A stretch of 58,739 nucleotides of DNA from Acidithiobacillus sulfurivorans (GTDB lineage Bacteria; Pseudomonadota; Gammaproteobacteria; Acidithiobacillales; Acidithiobacillaceae). Of this stretch, positions 1-7,805 are shown piece after piece. The position numbers and the translations under genes are program-made. The notes below the pieces were generated by a model. That model was not told the origin of the DNA. It did not search any database and saw nothing but the letters and a program-made list of their open reading frames with translations. The first letter of the stretch is position 1, and every line of letters begins with the position of its first letter. The stretch spans positions 1-58,739 of the forward strand of contig NZ_JAAOMP010000033.1 in the NCBI RefSeq assembly GCF_018853815.1, given 5' to 3'.

Positions 1-2
1 GA

Positions 3-1319
3 CCATCAGCTAACTCCAATTCAGGGCACGACCGCTCCACAGCATTCTACCCCCTACCCACTCAATCTGACGAAGAGCCAAAAAGTTTCCCCGCATTGGA
101 GTTATTACAGCAACATCCGGCACCTCATGCATTAACACACAACAGAAAGTTACTATTTGTCAATAAATCTGCTGTTAAACTTTTTGATGGAGATAATCCA
201 GATTATTTTTTGGGTAAAGATATCACTTCATTCATACACCCCCTAGATCATGGGCGCATACTTAATCGTCTTGAGGTACTAAACGATGAAAATCCTAAAA
301 ATAATCCTACAGAAGCCCGTGTTTACACACTCAATGGCAAAATTAAACACATTATATCCGTCAGCACCTTAATAGAAATCGCAGGATATTCGCTGATTAT
401 GTCGACCGCTACCGAGCTCAGCGAAGAAATGGGGCATGAAATCAGCCAATCTGAGCAGAATTTTCAGCGCCTTTTTGAAAATATGCTTGACGTTTTCTAT
501 CGGACTGACAGTGAGCAAAACCTGACCTTGGTGGGTCCTGCAGCCTTAGGTCTTTTAGGTTATTTACCTGAAGAAGTTATTGGCCTTCCTGCCTCCAGCT
601 TCTATTGTGATCCGGAAGCACGGGCAAATATCGTAACCGCCATTAAGAAACATGGGAAAGTTCAAAACTTCCCGGCACGCTTGAAACATAAAGATGGACA
701 TATTGTGGACGTCGAAATTACCAGCAGCGCAATTTATAGTGAGGATAAGCAATTTCTGGGTATGGAAGGCCTGTTCAGAGATGTGAGCGAACAGGTCAGC
801 ATTAAAGAAAAGCTGCATCGCCTCGCTACTATGGATGAATTGACCGGCATATTGAACCGTCGGGCCTTTCTGGAAAAAGCCAATCATCTGATCAAGCATT
901 TGCGTAGACAGCCAGAATATAGCCTGCTCGCCGTGATTGATCTCGATAAATTCAAACCCATTAACGACCGCTATGGACACTTGAGCGGGGATCGCGTTTT
1001 GAAAGTTTTTGTATCACTCTTTAAGGAGACCCTTCGGGAAACAGACGTTTTTGGTCGCCTGGGTGGTGATGAATTCGCGATCATTTTCAGGAAATGTACG
1101 ATGTCAGAAGGCTTGGAAATTCTGGAACGAATCCAGGAAAAAATGCAGAAAATCAGCATTAGACTCTGCGATAACGAAGTTTCCATCTCAGCCAGCATCG
1201 GCTTGACCGAGTTGCGTGAAGAAGACCTACCATTTTCTCTGGCACTGGCTAGGGCAGACCGGGCTCTTTATCAGGTCAAACAGAATGGAGGCGCCCATGT
1301 CGCGATGCTTTTATCATGA
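3..1319 (+). CDS. PAS-PAS-GGDEF diguanylate cyclase, 5' end cut by the window
   Basis: Probable diguanylate cyclase making c-di-GMP from two GTP. The reading frame is open to the window edge with no ATG or GTG. The first possible start is a TTG at 96, which has no Shine-Dalgarno and sits inside PAS-like sequence, so the gene most likely begins outside the window. Counting from that TTG: PAS-like domain about residues 1-110, second PAS about 120-240, GGDEF domain about 245-405. The active-site GGDEF is intact at residues 323-327, and RETD at 314-317, five residues before it, is a product-inhibition I-site. No EAL domain and no membrane segment are visible in the part seen, so the sensed signal is presumably cytosolic. 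Confidence 0.88.
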   Translation, partial: PSANSNSGHDRSTAFYPLPTQSDEEPKSFPALELLQQHPAPHALTHNRKLLFVNKSAVKLFDGDNPDYFLGKDITSFIHPLDHGRILNRLEVLNDENPKNNPTEARVYTLNGKIKHIISVSTLIEIAGYSLIMSTATELSEEMGHEISQSEQNFQRLFENMLDVFYRTDSEQNLTLVGPAALGLLGYLPEEVIGLPASSFYCDPEARANIVTAIKKHGKVQNFPARLKHKDGHIVDVEITSSAIYSEDKQFLGMEGLFRDVSEQVSIKEKLHRLATMDELTGILNRRAFLEKANHLIKHLRRQPEYSLLAVIDLDKFKPINDRYGHLSGDRVLKVFVSLFKETLRETDVFGRLGGDEFAIIFRKCTMSEGLEILERIQEKMQKISIRLCDNEVSISASIGLTELREEDLPFSLALARADRALYQVKQNGGAHVAMLLS

Positions 1320-1396
1320 ACAAGATAATGAAAACGCAACGGACTGGCCGGGCTTGATAATCGGATACGCCCAAGCATATTAGCATCGGCTAAAAC

Positions 1397-1425
1397 TTGC
1401 ACCCGCTAAAAAAAACCTGTATAAA
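1397..1425 (+). promoter_or_regulatory. sigma70-type promoter of the lytic transglycosylase
   Basis: TTGCAC at 1397-1402 and TATAAA at 1420-1425 are separated by exactly 17 bp, a strong match to the sigma70 consensus. Transcription would start near 1432. That is only a few bases before the TTG at 1435 and about 26 bases before the TTG at 1459, which supports 1459 as the start codon. Confidence 0.65.
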
Positions 1426-1458
1426 CTATAGCCCTTGCAGCTATGTGGTTATTTTGAT

Positions 1459-2034
1459 TTGAAAAAACTTTTTGTGGCCGCAGTGACGGCCGGAATCAGC
1501 TTCTTGTTCATTATCGCGCCGCAACCTTTGCAGCGCAGTATCTCCGGACTCCCTGCGAATATTTCGCTGTTGAAACCAACGGTCACATCAGCAAGATCCA
1601 AATCCAACATAACAGCGCAACCCGCTACTGCAATGGTGAATCCTCTTTCGGGACGTGCATGGCAGAAGCTCGCTGGCATATACAGTAAAGATGTGCTGTA
1701 TGCTTCCAATCAAACCGGAGTTTCCCGCAAATTGTTGGCCGCCGTGATTCATGTCGAAAGTCGTGCAAGTAATGTCGTCAGCTATGCCGGAGCCGTTGGT
1801 CCCATGCAGCTCATGCCCAGCACCGCCTGGCGCATCCTCCATGTCAATCCCTGGAAGCCTCGTCAGAATATCGTGGGTGGCGCTCGCTATTTGCGTCGTC
1901 TGCTCGCAATTTTTCATGGACATCTTCGCCTGGCGCTGGAAGCCTATAATGCTGGACCAACCACAGTGGCCCAAGGCGTAATTCCCATACCGGCAAAAGT
2001 TTATGCGCGTCAGGTGATGGCGCTGGCGGCTTGA
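1459..2034 (+). CDS. small lytic murein transglycosylase (SLT domain)
   Basis: Predicted to cleave the MurNAc-GlcNAc bond of peptidoglycan in the periplasm. The SLT domain fills the C-terminal half: catalytic Glu is near residue 100 in the HVESR motif, followed by GAVGPMQLMP and EAYNAGP, all family signatures. Starting at TTG 1459 gives MKKLFVAAVTAG, a normal signal-peptide or membrane-anchor start. The upstream TTG at 1435 would place eight polar or aromatic residues before it and would be almost leaderless. At about 191 residues it is a minimal SLT protein with a short linker after the signal sequence. Specialised SLTs often accompany secretion or pilus systems, but none is next to it here. 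Confidence 0.85.
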   Translation: MKKLFVAAVTAGISFLFIIAPQPLQRSISGLPANISLLKPTVTSARSKSNITAQPATAMVNPLSGRAWQKLAGIYSKDVLYASNQTGVSRKLLAAVIHVESRASNVVSYAGAVGPMQLMPSTAWRILHVNPWKPRQNIVGGARYLRRLLAIFHGHLRLALEAYNAGPTTVAQGVIPIPAKVYARQVMALAA

Positions 2035-2056
2035 GATCGGCCTGAATGCCAGTCTG

Positions 2057-2083
2057 TGTTAACATTAAAGTCTATTGTTAACA
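2057..2083 (+). promoter_or_regulatory. two TGTTAACA palindromes, putative operator
   Basis: The perfect 8-bp palindrome TGTTAACA occurs at 2057-2064 and again at 2076-2083, 19 bp apart (about two helical turns). The second copy ends about seven bases before the Shine-Dalgarno of the YrhK-like gene. The arrangement fits binding of two dimers of one regulator over the transcription start. The regulator is not identifiable. Confidence 0.35.
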
Positions 2084-2099
2084 TGATCAGGAGAAGGCA

Positions 2100-2378
2100 T
2101 TGTCAGAAAACAGTCCGTCAAACAACAATTTCACTATCTGCATGGGTCACGATGAATTATTGATTCGTAACCGCTACGAAACCATCAGCATCGCCAATGA
2201 TTTCATGATCGGCATATTATTTCTGGTAGGCAGTTTCTTTTTTTTCTATCCCTCCATGGAAACGGCTGGCGTCTGGCTTTTTGTGATTGGTAGCGCCGAA
2301 CTGTTAATAAGACCAGTTATCCGTCTCGCCCGCCATATTCACCTACAGAAATTACCCAGTGGCAGTTGGGATATGTAA
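2100..2378 (+). CDS. YrhK-like small membrane protein
   Basis: 92-residue protein with a soluble N-terminus of about 35 residues containing ELLIRNRYETISIANDF, the segment typical of YrhK-domain proteins. Two hydrophobic helices follow, roughly residues 35-52 and 57-75, then a short basic tail. Start is the TTG at 2100, chosen because AGGAGAAGG lies just upstream; no better in-frame start exists. The function of the family is unknown; YrhK domains are found alone or attached to transporters. It is separated from the lytic transglycosylase by 65 bases holding two palindromes, so it is probably regulated independently. Confidence 0.7.
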   Translation: MSENSPSNNNFTICMGHDELLIRNRYETISIANDFMIGILFLVGSFFFFYPSMETAGVWLFVIGSAELLIRPVIRLARHIHLQKLPSGSWDM

Positions 2379-2386
2379 CTGCCCGG

Positions 2387-2911
2387 TCAGCGAGCGGGCC
2401 GCAAATATCGCGCGATGCTTTGCCGCGCAGTGGCTTGCGCGATCAGCTCGTCGTAATTCTCAACCCGATCTCGCGCCCATGCGTTGGCATGCTGATCCGT
2501 CTGCTGAATCGTATTTCGCGCGTATAAGCCTCTAAACTGCCAGATAGCCAACCAGAAACATACGGTGGCTATTCCTGCATCGACCAGCCTGGGCATCATT
2601 GCCAGGGGAACCTGCATGAGCACAACATCCAGAACCACACAGAGAAGAAAAGCTGCAACCCCCAAACGCCATCTTCTGCTGCGCTTGGGAGCTGTAGCAC
2701 GCCCCAGTTCCCTGGCCAGGAGTGCCCACCGCCACTCCGGGGGCTGTTGCGCCAGCGCCGGAGATAAAAATACCGATCCGGTAATGGGGTCGTGCAAAGC
2801 ACTCTCATTATCCGCCAGCGAGCTGTAAAAAACCGGGGTATGCCTATCCCCCAAACCATCGCGCAAGACGTACAACTGGGGATCACGGCGCAGCAAATCT
2901 TTTATAGACAT
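2387..2911 (-). CDS. degenerate M48-peptidase-like membrane protein
   Basis: 174 residues. The ATG at 2911 is chosen because AGGAGT lies five bases upstream. The same frame stays open to 3268, but that extension crosses a terminator and a hairpin and has unconvincing composition. The layout resembles M48 (HtpX-like) zinc peptidases: a strand and helix (VFLSPAL, then RWALLARELGRA at residues 61-72), two membrane helices at about 84-104 and 106-126, then HANAWARDRVENYDELI, which looks like the conserved helix that carries the third zinc ligand. The zinc motif HExxH reads RELGR, so both histidines are lost and catalysis is unlikely. Family assignment is by pattern only; an unrelated membrane protein is possible. 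Confidence 0.6.
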   Translation of the reverse strand: MSIKDLLRRDPQLYVLRDGLGDRHTPVFYSSLADNESALHDPITGSVFLSPALAQQPPEWRWALLARELGRATAPKRSRRWRLGVAAFLLCVVLDVVLMQVPLAMMPRLVDAGIATVCFWLAIWQFRGLYARNTIQQTDQHANAWARDRVENYDELIAQATARQSIARYLRPAR

Positions 2912-2930
2912 TATCGACTCCTGATTCAGC

Positions 2931-2957
2931 AAAAAAACCTGCCGTTGATAGTCGGCA
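2931..2957 (-). terminator. intrinsic terminator ahead of the M48-like gene
   Basis: On the minus strand TGCCG, an 8-base loop, CGGCA and two G are followed by seven T (2937-2931). The stem is only 5 bp but the T tract is strong. It ends about nine bases before the Shine-Dalgarno of the next gene, so it could end a small RNA or act as an attenuator. Confidence 0.45.
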
Positions 2958-3183
2958 TGCTGATGCCTTTGCAAGAAGCATTCCAGACGGGACCAAGCGC
3001 ATTTCCAGCGTCGTATTCCATTGAGTTGATCCTGAAAATGGCGATTGGCCAGGAGGCTTTGCCACGACTTTGGCCCGCGCCGTGGTTGTTCTTGGCGAAA
3101 TCCTGCGCCCGTCAGGAGAGCTGTCTGAGCCCAAAGGGCGAGTTCTCTCCTGACAGCAGGATGAGCCTTAGAACAACAGGCAA
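2931..3183 (-). ncRNA. candidate structured RNA downstream of parC
   Basis: There is no convincing coding potential between the parC stop (3268) and the M48-like start (2911). On the minus strand this interval holds nested pairing blocks: 3177-3170 with 3092-3085 (8 bp), 3167-3165 with 3096-3094 (3 bp), 3162-3156 with 3106-3100 (7 bp) and 3154-3145 with 3120-3111 (10 bp), with a small GCCC/GGGC helix in the loop. A smaller CCACG/CGTGG hairpin follows, then the terminator at 2957-2931. A sigma54-like promoter would start the transcript near 3183. It matches no RNA family I recognise (not tmRNA, RNase P or SRP RNA). It may be an independent sRNA or a regulatory leader of the M48-like gene. Confidence 0.4.
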
Positions 3184-3193
3184 GGAACGTTGG

Positions 3194-3209
3194 AGCAAAA
3201 AGCCTCCCG
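3194..3209 (-). promoter_or_regulatory. sigma54-like -24/-12 element
   Basis: The minus strand reads CGGGAGGCTTTTTGCT. The invariant GG (3208-3207) and GC (3196-3195) are exactly ten bases apart, and 8 of the 11 specified positions of TGGCAC-N5-TTGCW match. It lies just downstream of two NtrC-type palindromes. No comparable sigma70 promoter was seen in this gap. Confidence 0.35.
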
Positions 3210-3215
3210 GCAAAT

Positions 3216-3251
3216 TGCACCATCTTAATGCAAATGCACCATATAGGTGCA
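3216..3251 (-). promoter_or_regulatory. tandem NtrC-type binding palindromes
   Basis: The plus strand has TGCACC-ATATA-GGTGCA at 3235-3251, a perfect match to the NtrC consensus TGCACC-N5-GGTGCA. TGCACCATCTTAATGCA at 3216-3232 is a second site with one degenerate half. Start-to-start spacing is 19 bp. The sites are much closer to the -24/-12 element than usual NtrC enhancers. The longer arms of the upstream copy (AAATGCACC / GGTGCATTT) could alternatively form a hairpin after parC. Confidence 0.4.
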
Positions 3252-3267
3252 TTTGGCTTGCCCTCCA

Positions 3268-5595
3268 TTAGCGCAATGAACGACCCTTGCCGGCCCGCTT
3301 ACCACGACAAATCTCCAGGCGATTTTTACGAATAGTGCGCGGCAAAGTCTGTCCCTCGGGATGAATATAAAGGCTTTGCAAATGAGCTTGGGGGGCCAGC
3401 GTCATCAATTTGACCCCCTTCCCTTTCGGCAGGCTTTTGATTTCTGCCAGCGAAAATATCAATCCCGCATAATCTGAAGAGACGCACAATATTTCTGCAG
3501 ACAGATCAGGCACAGGAAGCAGCGGCAAAGGATATTCATCTTTATCCAGAGACAGGAAAGCCTTCCCGGCACGATTACGCCCGGTCATGTTTTCCAGCAC
3601 GGTGACAAAGCCGTAAGCAGCGCTACTCGCTACCAGCCACAAACTGTCGCCCGGACCACAAGCTGCCGCCTGAAGGGAAGCTCCGGCCTGAAAATCTACC
3701 TGACTGGAGGCGGGGACCCCGTCCCCACGGCCACCGGGAATCTGACCGACCGGAACAGAATAAGCACGACCTGTTTGATCCAGCAATACCAGATGGTCCA
3801 CAGAACGCACTTCAAAAACCTGCAGGAGTTGATCGCCTTCCTTGAAGTTCAGACTCTCCGTGGCAATACCGTGTCCCGTTCGACTGCGTAACCAGCCTTT
3901 GCGAGACACAATGACCGTCACCGACTCGTCGGTCACAGCGGCCACAATAGTCTGAGCAGCCTTGCTGGTGATGGCCACATCCGCCTGCAACAAGGTGCGT
4001 CGATCATCTCCAAACTTCTGGGCATCGGCGTTGATTTCCTCAACCAGCAAGGCTCTCAGGCGTTCTTCGTGCGCCAGCAGGCCGGTCAGATAATCGGCCA
4101 CATCCCGCTTATCCTTGAGTTCTTTTTCCAGTTCAATGCCAGCCAGTCTGGCCAATTGACGTAAACGGATTTCAAGAATGTCTTCGGCCTGAATTTCTGT
4201 CAGATCAAAGTGCTCGATGAGGTCTATTTTGGGATCATCGGACTCCCGAATGACCCGGATGATGGCATCTATATCCAGAAGAACCCGGAGTCGTCCTTCG
4301 AGAATATGGATACGCGCCAAAGTCTTATCCAGACGAAACTGGCTACGGCGGCGAACCGTGCGCAAACGGTAAGTCACCCACTGCCGCAAAATGGCCGTCA
4401 GCGGCAGACAGGGTGCGCGGCCTTCCAGGTCCAGCACGGTCAAATTGACGGACTGATTGGATTCCAGAGAAGTGCGCGCCAATAAATAGGTCATCAGTTG
4501 CTGGGGGTCCTGATTCCGAGAACGGGGCTCTACCACAATGCGTACTGCGTGATCCTTGCCGGACTCATCGCGCACCGTTTCAATCTGGGAAAGCATGGCC
4601 GTTTTAGTGGACTGCTGCTCAGGCGTCAGGGCTTTTTTCTTGCCCTCACCCCTCGGCTGAGGATTGGAGAGATTTTCTATTTCCGAAAGCACCTGTGCCG
4701 TGGAAACGCCCGGAGGCAATTCATGAATACTGATGCGCCACTCACCCCGCGCCAGCTTTTCCACTTCCCAGCGGGCCCGTACCCGAATACTGCCCCGCCC
4801 CGACAGATAAGCTTCACGAATTTGTTCGGGGGTTGAAATAACCTGTCCTCCCCCAGGGAAATCCGGGCCGGGTATCTGCTCAAGAATAGCGTCATCCGAC
4901 GTCTCCGGATTTGCTGCCAACTGCGCGCAAACGGCTGCCAGTTCGCGCAGATTATGGGGCGGAATTTCTGTAGCCATGCCGACGGCAATGCCGGAGGCAC
5001 CATTCATCAACAAAAATGGCAGGCGCGCAGGGAGAGTCACCGGTTCTTCCAGCGTACCATCATAATTACTGCGGAAATCGACCGTACCCTCGTCAATTTC
5101 ACCCAGCAACAACTCGGAGATAGGGGTCAGATTGGCTTCGGTGTAACGCATGGCTGCAGCAGAATCCCCATCCAGAGAACCAAAATTACCCTGTCCATCC
5201 ACCACGGGATAACGCAAGGTAAAATGCTGCGCCATGCGCACCATGGCATCATACACAGAACTGTCCCCATGGGGATGCCACTTGCCAATGACCTCACCCA
5301 CCACCCGGGCAGATTTGACGTGCTTGGGAGAACGCTGCAGGCCCATATCGCGCATGGCATATAAGATTCGTCTTTGCACCGGCTTTTGTCCATCGGCAAG
5401 CGCCGGAATGGCGCGCCCGGTCACCACGCTCATCGCATAGGCCAGATAGGCTTTGGCGGCATATTCCGCAAGAGGCGGAGAAGGGTCCTCGGGATTACTC
5501 CCCTCTGCGGTCGGCGGCGGGGGCGGGGGCTCGTTTGGAGGACTGGACGCCCGTTCAGGACTCAAACTATCGAACAAGTCCAGTGTATTACTCAT
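3268..5595 (-). CDS. parC: DNA topoisomerase IV subunit A
   Basis: Breakage-reunion subunit of topoisomerase IV, which decatenates daughter chromosomes with ParE. From ATG 5595 the protein has 775 residues (E. coli ParC 752). This start has AAAGGA at good spacing, whereas the ATG at 5616 does not. The first 45 residues are a proline-rich, probably disordered extension (six consecutive Pro). The catalytic core follows: [33 protein letters not shown], and the DNA-linking Tyr near residue 151 in AMRYTEANL. The C-terminal part forms the DNA-wrapping blades; assignment to ParC rather than GyrA rests on the neighbouring parE. It follows parE by 38 bases, forming an operon. Confidence 0.95.
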   Translation of the reverse strand: MSNTLDLFDSLSPERASSPPNEPPPPPPTAEGSNPEDPSPPLAEYAAKAYLAYAMSVVTGRAIPALADGQKPVQRRILYAMRDMGLQRSPKHVKSARVVGEVIGKWHPHGDSSVYDAMVRMAQHFTLRYPVVDGQGNFGSLDGDSAAAMRYTEANLTPISELLLGEIDEGTVDFRSNYDGTLEEPVTLPARLPFLLMNGASGIAVGMATEIPPHNLRELAAVCAQLAANPETSDDAILEQIPGPDFPGGGQVISTPEQIREAYLSGRGSIRVRARWEVEKLARGEWRISIHELPPGVSTAQVLSEIENLSNPQPRGEGKKKALTPEQQSTKTAMLSQIETVRDESGKDHAVRIVVEPRSRNQDPQQLMTYLLARTSLESNQSVNLTVLDLEGRAPCLPLTAILRQWVTYRLRTVRRRSQFRLDKTLARIHILEGRLRVLLDIDAIIRVIRESDDPKIDLIEHFDLTEIQAEDILEIRLRQLARLAGIELEKELKDKRDVADYLTGLLAHEERLRALLVEEINADAQKFGDDRRTLLQADVAITSKAAQTIVAAVTDESVTVIVSRKGWLRSRTGHGIATESLNFKEGDQLLQVFEVRSVDHLVLLDQTGRAYSVPVGQIPGGRGDGVPASSQVDFQAGASLQAAACGPGDSLWLVASSAAYGFVTVLENMTGRNRAGKAFLSLDKDEYPLPLLPVPDLSAEILCVSSDYAGLIFSLAEIKSLPKGKGVKLMTLAPQAHLQSLYIHPEGQTLPRTIRKNRLEICRGKRAGKGRSLR

Positions 5596-5633
5596 GCAGG
5601 ATTCCTTTCTGAACATTCACCACAGTTATCTCC

Positions 5634-7604
5634 TCAAATATCCAGATCAGCCGTCCAGCCATCTCTTTCCATCCATTCCCGACGCCCGCCCGCCGACTGT
5701 TTGCTCATGAGCAGACTGAAGCGCTCATGGAGAGCAGCCTGATCAGATAGCGACATGGTCAAGGGTACCAGGGAGCGGGTGTCGGGACACATGGCCGTTT
5801 CCCAAAGCTGATCCGGATTCATCTCTCCCAGGCCCTTGAAACGCTGAACCGAAATAGCCGACTCCTTGACGCCTTCAGCGCGAAGACGATCAACGGCCAC
5901 ATCCCGCTCTGCTTCGGCTTCACAATAGATTTTGCGGGCCTTGCCGCGCCAAGTGGCATCTACCCGATACAAGGGCGGCTTCACCACAAATACATGACCA
6001 CGTCTGAGCAGTGCCGGAAAATGGCGCAGAAACAGGGTTAAAATCAGCACCTGAATATGACTCCCATCTACATCGGCATCGGAGAGAATCATGACTTTGC
6101 CGTAGCGCAATCCCGTCAGCACCTGCTCAGGATCCGCCGCCACACCATGCGGCTCAATACCAAGTGCTACTGCCATATTGTGTACTTCCTGATTTTTGAA
6201 AATCAGGTCCGCATCCACCTCCCAGGTATTCAGCACCTTGCCCCGGAGCGGCAAAAGCGCCTGATATTCTTTATCACGAGCCGCCTTGGCTGACCCCCCC
6301 GCAGAATCTCCTTCCACCAGAAACAGTTCATTGCGTTGAATATCCTCACTTTCGCAATCGGTCAGCTTGCCCGGCAAGGTCGCCAAACCCGAGCCCTTCT
6401 TGCGTTCCACCTTTTGCGCCGCGCGACTGCGCAGCTGCGCAGTCTGAATAGCCTGCTCGACAATGGCCCTGCCCGCCTCGGGATGGCTGTTCAGCCACAA
6501 ATCCAGAGGGTCGCGGATGGTTTGCACCATTAACTTATAGGCTTCGCGACTGGTGAGTTTGTCCTTGGTCTGCCCCTGAAACTGGGGATCAAGAATCCGC
6601 CCGGAAAGCACCAAAGCCATTTTGCCGGTGACATCATCCTGCACCAGCTTCACCTTGGCCGGCACCAGACTGTGGTGCTCCATAAAACTCCGGACGGCTT
6701 CAAAAACACCGGCGCGGAACCCCGACTCATGGGTTCCACCATCGAGCGTGGGAATCAGATTAACGTAGGTTTCCGGGCGTGGATTACCCTGGGCACTCCA
6801 GCACAATGCCCAACTCGCTCCCTCTCCCTGAGCGAAACCATTACTATCATCGTTTTGATACATTTCACCCGCAAAAATCGGGGTGATGGGCTCTGCTTCC
6901 GCAAGCATTTCTTCCAGATACTCCGCCAGACCAGAATCATACTGCCAGACCAGCGCCTCCTGCTCCGGTAAATTCAAAATCACCTGCAAACCGGGCAGCA
7001 AAATAGCCTTGGCACGCAGCAAATGAGTCAACTCCCGGGTGTTGACTCGAGGTGAATCAAAATACCGGGGATCCGGCCAAACCTGAACCCGAGTCCCATG
7101 ACGACGGGCCTGACTGTTTTCCACGCGGGTCAATGATTCCTGAAGGACACTGTCCACAAAGCTCAAACGATAACGACCATACCCACCCCCTTGAGGATCC
7201 CGGGTATGAATTTCCACCAGCAACCGACTGGACAGTGCATTGGTGACTGCCACACCTACCCCATGCAAACCGCCCGAAAAGCGGTAAGCCGAAGACTTGT
7301 CAGTCTTGTCGAATTTTCCCCCTGCATGCAGGGTTGTAAAAGCCAATTCTGCTGCAGGGCGCGTCTCACCGGGGGGAATCCCTACCGGAATCCCCCGACC
7401 ATTGTCTTCGACGGCGACCGACCCATCACTGTGTACTGTTACTTCAATACGGGTCGCATGTCCGGCCAGTGCTTCATCCGCAGAGTTATCAATGAGCTCC
7501 TGAACCATATGCGTCGGACAGGTGGTACGCGTGTACATGCCCGGGCGCAAACGCACAGGCTCCAGGCCCTTAAGGACGGTGAATTGTTCAGCACTATAGT
7601 TCAA
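5634..7604 (-). CDS. parE: DNA topoisomerase IV subunit B
   Basis: ATPase subunit of topoisomerase IV, 656 residues (E. coli 630). N-terminal GHKL ATPase: LRPGMYTRT, ELIDNSADEALAG with the catalytic Glu and Mg-binding Asn, EDNGRGIPV and HGVGVAVTNALS. TOPRIM motifs are EGDSAGG near residue 431 and SDADVDGSHI near 509, then QRFKGLGEM near 587. The start is a TTG at 7604, the only plausible one because the ParE consensus begins immediately (NYSAEQFTVLKGLEPVR). AAGGA lies about 11 bases upstream, which is long. The first cistron of parE-parC is transcribed away from the glycosyltransferase genes. Confidence 0.95.
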   Translation of the reverse strand: MNYSAEQFTVLKGLEPVRLRPGMYTRTTCPTHMVQELIDNSADEALAGHATRIEVTVHSDGSVAVEDNGRGIPVGIPPGETRPAAELAFTTLHAGGKFDKTDKSSAYRFSGGLHGVGVAVTNALSSRLLVEIHTRDPQGGGYGRYRLSFVDSVLQESLTRVENSQARRHGTRVQVWPDPRYFDSPRVNTRELTHLLRAKAILLPGLQVILNLPEQEALVWQYDSGLAEYLEEMLAEAEPITPIFAGEMYQNDDSNGFAQGEGASWALCWSAQGNPRPETYVNLIPTLDGGTHESGFRAGVFEAVRSFMEHHSLVPAKVKLVQDDVTGKMALVLSGRILDPQFQGQTKDKLTSREAYKLMVQTIRDPLDLWLNSHPEAGRAIVEQAIQTAQLRSRAAQKVERKKGSGLATLPGKLTDCESEDIQRNELFLVEGDSAGGSAKAARDKEYQALLPLRGKVLNTWEVDADLIFKNQEVHNMAVALGIEPHGVAADPEQVLTGLRYGKVMILSDADVDGSHIQVLILTLFLRHFPALLRRGHVFVVKPPLYRVDATWRGKARKIYCEAEAERDVAVDRLRAEGVKESAISVQRFKGLGEMNPDQLWETAMCPDTRSLVPLTMSLSDQAALHERFSLLMSKQSAGGRREWMERDGWTADLDI

Positions 7605-7749
7605 AACAGTAGGGTTCCTTATTCATCGTGTCCCAAATTCAGTTCGGGCTGGCTACCCGGCCCATCATAAACGGAATAGCTTGATTGAGCAGCATGTCAC
7701 CAGGATTCATCAAATTGTCATATTTCTCCGTTATCATCATGACGAGGCC

Positions 7750-7779
7750 AGGGGAAAAGCTGCAGAGCAGCTTCGCCCT
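7750..7779 (+). other. hairpin in the leader of the glycosyltransferase pair
   Basis: AAGCTGC-AGA-GCAGCTT (7757-7773) is a perfect 7-bp stem with a 3-base loop, flanked by AGGG and CCCT (7750-7753 with 7776-7779). It lies 27 bases before the ATG at 7806 and has no T tract, so it is not a terminator. It may affect translation or be a protein-binding site. Confidence 0.3.
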
Positions 7780-7805
7780 GTAAGTCATTCAGCAAACGGT
7801 AAGGC

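Noticed and set aside
2912-3268. N-terminal extension of the M48-like protein, or an antisense gene at 2792-3271
   Set aside because: The extension crosses a terminator and a long inverted repeat and the good ribosome-binding site is at 2911. The plus-strand frame has no family resemblance and lies over these same structures.
7715-7740. Pho box upstream of the glycosyltransferase pair
   Set aside because: TTGTCAT-ATTT-CTCCGTT matches one repeat at six of seven positions but the second at only three of seven, too weak to claim.
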